The notes below the pieces were generated by a model that was given only the letters and a program-made list of their open reading frames with translations, was not told where the DNA came from and ran no database searches. This document shows positions 9,176 to 17,215 of a stretch of DNA of 64,000 nt, piece by piece. Source of the DNA: Stieleria tagensis (lineage in GTDB: Bacteria; Planctomycetota; Planctomycetia; Pirellulales; Pirellulaceae); assembly GCF_024129865.1 (NCBI RefSeq), contig NZ_JAMYFE010000058.1, positions 62,001 to 126,000 on the forward strand, written 5' to 3'. Position 1 is the first letter of the stretch. Each line of letters opens with the position of its first letter. The translations under genes and the position numbers were made by a program.

Positions 9176-9599
9176 GATTGAAATTCCCCCCCGGGTGGCG
9201 AATGTTTGTTGTGACAGTGATCGATCAGCGCGAAAACTCCACACGTTGTTCCCCGCTGGTGGGAACTGTAGGTCGCGTTTTGGCGTCGCCAGCGAGATTA
9301 CGACAAATCCTCCACCCGTCAAAGTCAGCCCCACCAATGTGTTGGCTGGCCGCAGGTTCACAGGAAGGGGAAAATCGCAACCCAATCCATAGTGCACGAG
9401 CGTCCCCTACGCCCTTGAACGCAGAAAACACAGGCCACGTGCACTGTTTGAGATGATTACCGAACCGCCCCAACTGGGCAAGTCAAACCGCCCGATCTGA
9501 ACAGTTTTTCCACAATAACCACCCATTAACGGGGTCGGGCTACAGCGTTTGGGTCAACCCTCCCGCGTAGGCTTGGCCGACCACCTGAGATCCATCATC
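9176..9599. other. Divergent promoter region, no gene seen
   Basis: 424 bases between the DUF1573 gene and the sigma factor gene. Open frames are short and unsupported. CACGTGCACTG at 9437-9447 also occurs at 6705-6715 upstream of the YTV gene, which may be chance. Confidence 0.4.
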
Positions 9600-10301
9600 A
9601 TGTCGTGCATGCAAGACGAACAGAAAAACCCGTCTGAGGCCCCGGGGATCTCCGCCGCAGGCCATTCGGATGCGGAACGATTTTCGGCCGCTTTGGATCG
9701 CGTGCGGTGCGGCGACGACCAGGCGATTGCCGAGCTATGGAATGGGTATTTCCAGCGGCTTGTCCGCTTGGCCGCCAAGCGTCTGCCCTCGAATTTGAAG
9801 CGTGCCGGTGACGAAGAAGACATCGCATTGTCGGCCTTTCACAGTTTTATCGCTGGCATTCGTCGCGACCAGTTTCCGGATCTCAGCGGCCCGGACAACC
9901 TGTGGGGATTGCTCATCACGCTAACCGGGCGCAAAGTCAATGCCCATTTGCGGTTCCAAACCCGGCAAAAACGCGGTGGCGGTTCGGTCCGCGGTGAATC
10001 CGTGTTCATGGACCCCAGCGATGCCAAGCGGTCGGTCGGGATCGGCGGTGTTTCGGGTGCTGCCCCGACAGCGGATCTAAAGGCCGAGCTCGAAGAGGCT
10101 TGCGAGAGACTGCTGAACCAGTTGCCCGATGACCAACTGCGGCAAATTGCGGTGATGCGTATGGATGGATTTCTGGTCGACGAGATTGCGGACCGATTGG
10201 GGCTTAGCAAACGGGCGACCGAGCGTCGTTTGCAATTGATTCGGCGGACTTGGACCGAGGAAGCCCATTATGATGAAGATGAGTCTGACCATTCGGCGTG
10301 A
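9600..10301 (+). CDS. ECF-family RNA polymerase sigma factor (planctomycete type)
   Basis: 233 aa from ATG 9600; 9609 is an equally possible start. It matches the Sigma70_ECF family common in planctomycetes. Region 2 spans about residues 25-115 (AIAELWNGYFQRLVRLAAKRL, EEDIALSAFHSFIAGI, NLWGLLITLTGRKVNAHLRF). Region 4 is LLNQLPDDQLRQIAVMRMDGFLVDEIADRLGLSKRATERRLQLIRRTW, a helix-turn-helix for the -35 element. The end overlaps the frame of the downstream kinase, a sigma/kinase pairing that recurs in planctomycete genomes. The kinase may control the sigma factor in place of an anti-sigma (inference). Confidence 0.9.
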   Translation: MSCMQDEQKNPSEAPGISAAGHSDAERFSAALDRVRCGDDQAIAELWNGYFQRLVRLAAKRLPSNLKRAGDEEDIALSAFHSFIAGIRRDQFPDLSGPDNLWGLLITLTGRKVNAHLRFQTRQKRGGGSVRGESVFMDPSDAKRSVGIGGVSGAAPTADLKAELEEACERLLNQLPDDQLRQIAVMRMDGFLVDEIADRLGLSKRATERRLQLIRRTWTEEAHYDEDESDHSA

Positions 10302-10324
10302 GCGTGCATTCGGGTGAAAACGCG

Positions 10325-13258
10325 ATGAAATTGGATGATCTTTCCGCGAAAGAACTCGCCGTGATCGACACGGTGTGTCTGAAGTTCGAGCAAAGCATCA
10401 ACGCTGGCAGCCCGATGACGGTTGACGATGCGGTTGCCTTGTTCGAGACGCAGACCAGTGGCCCCCAGCCAGAACAAGTCGAACTGATCCGTCAAGAACT
10501 ATTGGCGATCGAAGATGAATTGCGCCGGAAACACGAATCCGACGCCGTCGCCGCAACCGGCTATAGCGCACCGTTTCAGTCAAAGACGGGAATCAACCGG
10601 GGACAGTCCACGGCAGCAAAGCGACAACCCGCAGTGACGGTTGCCGGCGGTTCGGCTGCTGATGCGCCAATTCCTGATGCAGCGGATTCAAACGAACCGG
10701 TTTCAGTGACCCCGGCCACGCAGTGGATGGACCAGCAGAGTGTGCCACTTTCCGGTCCCGCGACATCCGCTGCCGGCTCGAATTCGCCGCCGACCGCATC
10801 TGCATCGCACCAGGCCCCGTCGTCGATCGGTCCCTACGCACTGAAAAACGTGATTGCCCGCGGCGGCATGGGTGTCGTCTATCGAGCGGTCGACACTCGG
10901 CTGGATCGCCCCGTGGCAATCAAAATGATGGGGTTCCCAAATCTTGCAATTACTGATCCCAAACGCAACGAGTTAGTGGATCGATTTGAGCGCGAAGCCA
11001 AGGCGGTTGCGGCGCTCTCGCATCCCAACATTGTCGAACTGTTCGATGTCGGTGTCGTCGATGCAGTGCCTTACGCAGTGATGGAACTGCTCAACGGCCA
11101 AACCCTAGCGGATCGGTTGCAATCCGGCCCTTTCACGCCGGACCAGACCCGCCAAATCGGCATGCAGATCGCCGGGGCACTGGCCACGGCGCACCAGTCC
11201 GGTGTCGTGCATCGAGATCTGAAGCCACAAAATGTGATGCTGGTGGACCAGAAAGATTCCGATGGCCAGCCCGGCCCTCGAATCAAATTGGTGGATTTTG
11301 GATTGTCTCGGGTCAGCGACTCGTTGTTGCCTGAGGAAGGCAACGCGGATCCATCCAAAACGCGAACCGGTACGATTTTAGGTACGCCTGGCTACATGGC
11401 CCCCGAACAGGCACGTGGCGAGTCGGCGACCAGCGCCGCTGACATGTTCGGTTTTGGATGTGTGTTGTACGAGGTGCTCAACGGGAAACCGGCGATCCCC
11501 GGCGACACCCCTGCCGATCGATTGGCAGGAACATTGCAGGGAGAAGTTCATCACGACACGCATGGCTGCCAACAGTCGCAACTGCTGTGTGAATTGATCG
11601 CCGAGTGTGTTCGTAAATCACCGACCGATCGCCCCGCGGCAACCGATGTTTATCAGCGACTGCGACAGTTCAATTCCAACCCATCGGTCAATCTATTGGG
11701 TTCCGGTGTTAACGCCGGCGGACTGGCCGGCGGCAGCGAAGAATGGTTGCGACGCCATCTTTTGACCACGCTTGCCGGCGGGTTGGTCGGTGGCATGTTG
11801 GGTGGTTTCGCGATCGATACGACTGCCAAAGGCATTGGGGATGTCAAATCGATTGCTGTGTTGACGCTGCGGGATGCGGACGGGCAACCGGCCGATCCGA
11901 ATCACAATCGGATGCCATTGGCCGGGCGCGAACTGACCGTCGGCGAAGCTCTTTCGGCAACCTTGGTTAACGAACTGTCAGCCGTTGATGGATTGGCAGT
12001 CCTGCCCTATCGCCCCCTGACGGCTGAAACAACTGACGACTACATCCAACTCAGTCGCGAATTAAATGTCGATGCATTCTTAATCGGTTCGTTCAGCAGC
12101 CAGTCGATGGGGCAACGCAAAATCTGGGTGCTGAAATGGCAACTGGTCAATCCAGATGGCATCGTGTTCGACAGCGGCGAGTTTGTCACCGATCAGACCG
12201 GAAACAATCTGGGGGACCGCTTGCTTGCGCAAGGCGAAGTGGCTTCCAAAGTCGCAGCCAAGATAGGCTGTGCATTGGTCACCAGTTGCAGAGAGAAAAA
12301 TCCGCCAAACGCAAAGGCGTACAGTTGCCTGGTCAAAGGCCAGGCCAATGCGGATGCCGACAGCACCAAGGGTTTGAAAGCCGCACTGCTGTGTTACAAA
12401 AGTGCCTATCGAGAAGACCCTCGGTTGATCAACGCCCTGGCCGCTGGCGCCGTCACGGCGTTGCATTTAGCTGCCCGCAGTGACAGTGAAGAGTCTTTTG
12501 CGCAGTTGGCAGATGCCACATCGATGATCACCACCACTCTGGAAAGCGACCCTCGCTCCTTTGACGGTCGATTAGCAAAAGCGATGCTCGAGTGGCAATC
12601 GCTCTATCATTTCGAAACGGCCTATCAGTTGTTCGAAAGTCTCGTGGGCAACGGCAGCTACGACATCCAGTTCCTGCACCAACGAGGATTGCTGCTGGCG
12701 GCCTTGGGCTTCGAAACCGCCGCCCGCGATTCGCTGCGGTCCGCATCGAAAATGAGTCCAATGTCGCTGCACATCAAAACCGATCGCTGCCGCGTCGATT
12801 GGTTCTTTAACTACAACGAAGGGGCCATCGCCGATGCGACCCGGTATCGTGATGAAACACCGGTCGGTAATCCGGCTCGAAAACTGGCCGTCGGTTTGCT
12901 GGTGGACATCTACGAACAACAACACCAGTACGAACTCGCCGCGCAGACGCTGGGCTGGGCAAAACGTCCCGATAATCGCGAGGCCTATTTTCAACAGCGC
13001 GAATCGACCCTGGCTGATTTGCCGTATGGCCCCTTTGGTGCGGCGCTCAATCGAGCGATTTTTGATCTCAGACGTTCCAGCCTGGTCGAACGGGACATGT
13101 TGGGGCGGCTGAACGAAAGCGGGGCGTTGATGTTCCCACTGCTATTGGCCAAACACCCCGCCTTCAAACCGCTGCGCGATCTCGATGCCGCGGCCGACTA
13201 TTTGCCTTCGGTAGAGCATCTGCAACCGCCCAGCAGCGCGATTGAAATGTCCAGCTAG
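10325..13258 (+). CDS. Serine/threonine protein kinase with TolB/FlgO-like and TPR-like C-terminal half
   Basis: 977 aa from ATG 10325, eight bases after GGTGA. A GTG at 10298 overlapping the sigma stop is an alternative. After a ~170-residue N-terminal region comes a Hanks kinase domain: P-loop ARGGMGVVYRA, AIKMM lysine, catalytic HRDLKPQNVML, DFGLSR and activation segment GTPGYMAPEQA, all intact. A Gly-rich hydrophobic segment (LLTTLAGGLVGGMLGGFAID) probably crosses the membrane. Then a TolB/FlgO-like domain (SIAVLTLRDADG...LVNELSAVDGLAVLPYRP...FLIGSF) and helical repeats resembling TPRs. The likely role is a receptor kinase acting with the upstream ECF sigma factor. The signal it senses cannot be read from the sequence. 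Confidence 0.9.
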   Translation: MKLDDLSAKELAVIDTVCLKFEQSINAGSPMTVDDAVALFETQTSGPQPEQVELIRQELLAIEDELRRKHESDAVAATGYSAPFQSKTGINRGQSTAAKRQPAVTVAGGSAADAPIPDAADSNEPVSVTPATQWMDQQSVPLSGPATSAAGSNSPPTASASHQAPSSIGPYALKNVIARGGMGVVYRAVDTRLDRPVAIKMMGFPNLAITDPKRNELVDRFEREAKAVAALSHPNIVELFDVGVVDAVPYAVMELLNGQTLADRLQSGPFTPDQTRQIGMQIAGALATAHQSGVVHRDLKPQNVMLVDQKDSDGQPGPRIKLVDFGLSRVSDSLLPEEGNADPSKTRTGTILGTPGYMAPEQARGESATSAADMFGFGCVLYEVLNGKPAIPGDTPADRLAGTLQGEVHHDTHGCQQSQLLCELIAECVRKSPTDRPAATDVYQRLRQFNSNPSVNLLGSGVNAGGLAGGSEEWLRRHLLTTLAGGLVGGMLGGFAIDTTAKGIGDVKSIAVLTLRDADGQPADPNHNRMPLAGRELTVGEALSATLVNELSAVDGLAVLPYRPLTAETTDDYIQLSRELNVDAFLIGSFSSQSMGQRKIWVLKWQLVNPDGIVFDSGEFVTDQTGNNLGDRLLAQGEVASKVAAKIGCALVTSCREKNPPNAKAYSCLVKGQANADADSTKGLKAALLCYKSAYREDPRLINALAAGAVTALHLAARSDSEESFAQLADATSMITTTLESDPRSFDGRLAKAMLEWQSLYHFETAYQLFESLVGNGSYDIQFLHQRGLLLAALGFETAARDSLRSASKMSPMSLHIKTDRCRVDWFFNYNEGAIADATRYRDETPVGNPARKLAVGLLVDIYEQQHQYELAAQTLGWAKRPDNREAYFQQRESTLADLPYGPFGAALNRAIFDLRRSSLVERDMLGRLNESGALMFPLLLAKHPAFKPLRDLDAAADYLPSVEHLQPPSSAIEMSS

Positions 13259-13588
13259 TGGAGCGTCAACTTTTTATAATCGGGTAGGCTTCCAGCCTGC
13301 CATCTGCACACCGGGTGAATCTTGGCTTTGCCTCGCCACCTCGACTCGGCGTGCATTCGAACTGCGTTTGACTCCCTATTGTTCCTAGAAACGACGCAAT
13401 CGGAGGCCAATGGAGCTGGAATTGAGTTAGATTGCCGTTAGTCATCAACGGGGCAATCCGTTTTGAGCGAACAATGATCGGGCGCCCGGGCTCCATCGAT
13501 TTGGTGGAAACCCAACCGGCCATCGTCTAGACTGTTCATCAGTCAACCCTTTTCAATCTGCTCAATCCGCGAATTCGCTTCCAACGGC
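13259..13588. other. Gap with a diverged copy of the TTCCAGC element
   Basis: 330 bases with no supportable gene. GTAGGCTTCCAGCCTGC at about 13283, followed by CACCGGGTGAATC, resembles one arm and the loop of the inverted repeat at 14959-15013. The rest shows no structure I can name; it presumably carries the promoter of the GTPase gene. Confidence 0.4.
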
Positions 13589-14917
13589 ATGCTGACCGCT
13601 GCAAAATCCCAAGCGCTCACGTTGCTTAACAAAGTCACGTGCCCTCACTGCTGGAATGCCTATGCGCCCGAGGAGTCGCTTTGGATATCGGAGCACCCCG
13701 ATTTGCTGGGCGATGCGAAATTGGGCTTTCAGCACGCCAAGCGATTTCTACCGAGTCGTTTCACGGCGCAAGGGGACGCGATTGACGAAATGGGGCAACC
13801 GGCGACGCGATTGGCCTGTCCACGCTGTCACCTGCATGTGCCGCGTTCGATGTATCAGGTGCCCAGTCTGTTCTTCAGCATCTTTGGCGCGCCGGCCTGT
13901 GGGAAAAGTTACTTCCTGACATCGATGTCTTGGAAATTGCGCCAGACGCTGCCCAAGCGTTTCGCGGTCTCACTCAGCGACGTCGACGCCGAAACCAATT
14001 CCCGGATCCATGAATACGAAGAATTGCAGTTCATGAACCCGGACCTGGACACGCCGGTGGCGCTGGCCAAGACCGAGGAGCAGGGCGACATGTACGACAC
14101 GGTCGACATGGGCGACCACAGTGTGTCGCTGCCGCGGCCGTTCATGTTTAATCTAACACCGCTGTCGAGCCACCCTCGCTACAAACGCAACCGAGAAATT
14201 TCCAAACTGGTTTGTCTGTATGACAACGCCGGCGAAAGCTTTTTCCCCGGCGCAGACAAAACGATCAACCCGGTCACGCGCCACCTGGCTTGTTCAAAGT
14301 GTTTGTTCTTCTGTTTTGATCCGACCCAGGACACACGGTTCCGACGCGCCTGCGAAGGCAAATCGGAAGACCCACAAATGGCTTCGCGGACCGCCCGCTT
14401 GGCACGTGAAACCACGGTCCGCCAAGACACGATCTTGCTGGAAGCGATCCAGCGTGTTCGCCGACACGCGGGCCTGCGCGATGACGAACTGCACCAACGG
14501 CCGTTGGTGATCATCGTCACCAAGTGGGATGCTTGGAAGAATTTGTTGCCCGATGTTTCGACCGAGGAACCTTATTTACCGGTCCCTGGCACCAAGTTTT
14601 GTTCGTTGGACAGCAAGCGGATCAAAGACACGTCGGAGAAAGTCGGCGAATTGATGGCTGAGATTTGCCCGGAAATCGTGGCAGCCGCCGAAGGTTTTTC
14701 GACCAGCCTGACCTTTATCCCCGTCAGTGCCAGCGGCAGCAGCCCCACTGTCGACCCAGAAACCGGGGCGTTGGGAATCCGGCCACGCGATATGCAACCG
14801 TACTGGGTGGAGATTCCGATGTTGATGGCACTGCACAATTGGGCGGGCGGATTGGTGGGAGCCACTGACGGGCGTTCGTCGTTACAAGACGGTCAATGGT
14901 TGACCGACGAAGATTAG
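13589..14917 (+). CDS. Zinc-ribbon TRAFAC-type GTPase, DO-GTPase2-like
   Basis: 442 aa. Residues ~19-22 (CPHC) and ~77-80 (CPRC) form a likely zinc ribbon at the N-terminus. The G domain follows: G1/P-loop GAPACGKS near residue 100, G3 YDNAGE near 212 and G4 TKWD near 311, so nucleotide binding and guanine specificity look intact. From memory, this layout and its position next to a GAP1-N2 protein match the Pfam family DO-GTPase2, named in studies of GTPase-centred conflict systems. The N-terminal ribbon and missing membrane segments suggest a cytosolic partner of the membrane proteins that follow. The exact Pfam label is unverified; the GTPase call itself is firm. Confidence 0.8.
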   Translation: MLTAAKSQALTLLNKVTCPHCWNAYAPEESLWISEHPDLLGDAKLGFQHAKRFLPSRFTAQGDAIDEMGQPATRLACPRCHLHVPRSMYQVPSLFFSIFGAPACGKSYFLTSMSWKLRQTLPKRFAVSLSDVDAETNSRIHEYEELQFMNPDLDTPVALAKTEEQGDMYDTVDMGDHSVSLPRPFMFNLTPLSSHPRYKRNREISKLVCLYDNAGESFFPGADKTINPVTRHLACSKCLFFCFDPTQDTRFRRACEGKSEDPQMASRTARLARETTVRQDTILLEAIQRVRRHAGLRDDELHQRPLVIIVTKWDAWKNLLPDVSTEEPYLPVPGTKFCSLDSKRIKDTSEKVGELMAEICPEIVAAAEGFSTSLTFIPVSASGSSPTVDPETGALGIRPRDMQPYWVEIPMLMALHNWAGGLVGATDGRSSLQDGQWLTDED

Positions 14918-14958
14918 TGCTTCATCCAGATTTGAATTTCGGGTCGACAATTCGTGGC

Positions 14959-15013
14959 GTAAGCTTCCAGCTTGCGATTCACCCGGTGTGGTGAAGGCAA
15001 GCTGGAAGCTTAC
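14959..15013. repeat. Perfect 17-bp inverted repeat
   Basis: Arms 14959-14975 (GTAAGCTTCCAGCTTGC) and 14997-15013 match exactly. An inner stem TTCACC/GGTGAA lies in the loop, giving a long hairpin. It lies between the GTPase and GAP1 genes, has no T-run, and resembles an element at 13283. A REP- or MITE-like dispersed palindrome is the best guess. Confidence 0.8.
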
Positions 15014-15077
15014 CCCACTTTTAAAAGTTGACGAAGATTAGTGCAGCGCCAGTAGCGGTAGCCGGAAAGCTGGCGCT

Positions 15078-15115
15078 GGTTTCCGCGAGTTCGGAAACCG
15101 GGCTTCCAAAGCCCG
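15078..15115. repeat. Two adjacent short hairpins
   Basis: GGTTTCCG/CGGAAACC (15078-15085, 15092-15099) and CGGGC/GCCCG (15099-15103, 15111-15115). They follow the larger inverted repeat in the same gap, about 60 bases before the GAP1 start. Confidence 0.6.
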
Positions 15116-15178
15116 CCTACGAGCATTGAAACTTGCGCAATCCGATAGAGAGAGAGAAAGGTTTCGCGGTCGCACGGC

Positions 15179-17206
15179 ATGAGCACTGAATTACTTTACA
15201 CCTCTGCGCCGCAAGGCTTGCGTCACGGCAGCCGTGGTTTTTGTACGGTCCTCACGACCGCCGGAATGCCGATCAATGTGATCGGTCGGCTGGAGTCGAT
15301 TTCGGGCTACAGCCCCGTCTTTGCCAACGATAGCGCCCATGCAGCGCAAAATCCTGTCGCCTATTCGCACCAACGTTTGAATTTGGGCGGACAGCTGGTG
15401 TCGGTGCTCTCACGCGTCGCAGCCTATGGGACGGACTACTCCGGACGCAGCAACAAGATCGCTCACCACGTGACCGTCGATCCGACTGAAATGTCAGCCG
15501 CCGGACCGGCATGGGTGCTGCAACAACCCAGCGTGATTCGCAGCGAGTGGCTGGGGCAATGTGAAACGCCGGCGGTCGGACCAACGATCCCGCGCCACGA
15601 TCAATCACCACGGATCTGTTCGGCTTGGAAAGGTGTTGTCGGCGATGCGGGTTGGGGCGGTGTGGTGGCCGAAGCGTTTGTTTCCAACGATGTCCAACCC
15701 CTATGGATCATCTATCCGATCGAACAGCGCGAGCAATTGCTGGAATTGGTGGACGAATCCATCGCGCTGTTGCCGGTCAACCAGCGTTGGCGAGCCACCT
15801 TCAACACCTATGCGGTCAATGTCCCGCCAGATGTGCAATGCAAGATTCGCTTTGTCCCGGTTGGTACCGAAGCGGCTCGGTTTGCGGCATCCAGTGACCG
15901 AGCGATCGATTTGACAAAAGCGCAGTCGATCACGACGGCTTCTCGATGGGTCGAACGCGCGCGAGGTGTCATCCGCGGCGAACCGGAAGCCGCTCCCACA
16001 AATTCCTTCACCGCCGTTCAAGATTCCGCACCCGAGCAATCGGTCGAATCGGCCTGGTCGCCACTGGACCAGACCGCAACCTCGCCGCCTGCGATCGAAC
16101 AGCCACCGGAATTGCCAGCGGATTTTGGTGCCGCCGGTCAGCGCCGTAAAAATTGGGTGGTCGGCCTAGTCGCCTTTGCCCTGTTGTTAGGATTGGGAGC
16201 GACTTGGGCGGTCGCACGGCATCTGGCGGGGTTACCGATCCTGCCGTCAGATTCCCCTGAACTGCCCTCGCCCCCGGCACCGGTGGCTCCCGTCGAATCG
16301 CCTGTTCCGGCAACAGAAGCACCTTCACCGCAGCCGACACCACAACGTTTGGTGGTGATTCCGTTGCACTACGACCAAAAACAGATCCTTCGTTGGGCGA
16401 GCGAATTATCAGCCGCCAAATCCGATTCCGCTGACGCGGCCCTGCCGCAACCGATCGAGTTGCGGGGCAAGGTACGCATCGAATCGTCCGAGCAGAACTC
16501 GCAGACGGCGGGGCCAGCGGAGTCGACGTTGTTCTCCTGGGGCGGCGAGACGCGTTCTTTGGGGACGGAAACAAAATTGCGGCTCAGTACGAACTCCCTG
16601 GCGGAACGAACGGGAGAATTTGTCGTCCAATCGATTCCAGGGATACCGGAAATCGCTCCGTCAACCAAACTGTTCTGGGCCCCTGAACAGGACGATTTGA
16701 TTGCGGTCGCCGAACTGGACTGGTCGCAACCGGCCGAACCCTTTACAGCACAGGCGGCGGCCTATCGGAATTTTTCCGTCGGCTTGGCCAAAATTTTAGA
16801 ATTGGTGCAGGCGATCAAACAGGACAGTGGCGGATTACCATCATCCTTGCGTGTGCTGACGGAGTCGTTCCTGACGCGTTCACTGCATGGTGACGAGGCG
16901 TTCCTGCGTTCGTTGATTCGCAATCCATCGACTGGCGCTAGTTTGGCGGGCGAAGCAACGGCGCTGAGCGAGGCTCTGCAGTCGAAGGTGCAACGAACAA
17001 CCGAACCGATTGAACAACAAGAACAGGCGGCATTGCTGCGTTTGGTCAGCAGTTGCGAACGAATCGCGCAGGCTGCGGATGAATTGAACCGATCGTTTTC
17101 CGCCCTGCAGACGGGGCAGACAATTGAGGTTCCGGATTTGCAATTTTTTGATGCGAAGGGTGTCTTGTTAAGACGCATTTCGCTTCGTTTTCGATTTTCC
17201 TGGTGA
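15179..17206 (+). CDS. GTPase-associated protein 1-like (GAP1-N2) membrane protein
   Basis: 675 aa. The first ~240 residues match the GAP1-N2 family as I remember it: ELLYTSAPQGLRHGSRGFCTV, GMPINVIGRLESISGY, NPVAYSHQRLNLGG, VLSRVAAYGTDYSGRSNKIAHH and GPAWVL. A linker leads to one membrane helix (WVVGLVAFALLLGLGATWAV, ~324-344), then a Pro-rich stalk and a mixed C-terminal domain without a match. GAP1 proteins are named for their genomic link to double-GTPase proteins; here the GTPase gene is directly upstream. The N-terminal domain is probably cytosolic and meets the GTPase. The next gene starts 9 bases downstream, so they form an operon. Confidence 0.82.
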   Translation: MSTELLYTSAPQGLRHGSRGFCTVLTTAGMPINVIGRLESISGYSPVFANDSAHAAQNPVAYSHQRLNLGGQLVSVLSRVAAYGTDYSGRSNKIAHHVTVDPTEMSAAGPAWVLQQPSVIRSEWLGQCETPAVGPTIPRHDQSPRICSAWKGVVGDAGWGGVVAEAFVSNDVQPLWIIYPIEQREQLLELVDESIALLPVNQRWRATFNTYAVNVPPDVQCKIRFVPVGTEAARFAASSDRAIDLTKAQSITTASRWVERARGVIRGEPEAAPTNSFTAVQDSAPEQSVESAWSPLDQTATSPPAIEQPPELPADFGAAGQRRKNWVVGLVAFALLLGLGATWAVARHLAGLPILPSDSPELPSPPAPVAPVESPVPATEAPSPQPTPQRLVVIPLHYDQKQILRWASELSAAKSDSADAALPQPIELRGKVRIESSEQNSQTAGPAESTLFSWGGETRSLGTETKLRLSTNSLAERTGEFVVQSIPGIPEIAPSTKLFWAPEQDDLIAVAELDWSQPAEPFTAQAAAYRNFSVGLAKILELVQAIKQDSGGLPSSLRVLTESFLTRSLHGDEAFLRSLIRNPSTGASLAGEATALSEALQSKVQRTTEPIEQQEQAALLRLVSSCERIAQAADELNRSFSALQTGQTIEVPDLQFFDAKGVLLRRISLRFRFSW

Positions 17207-17215
17207 CGATCCAAG

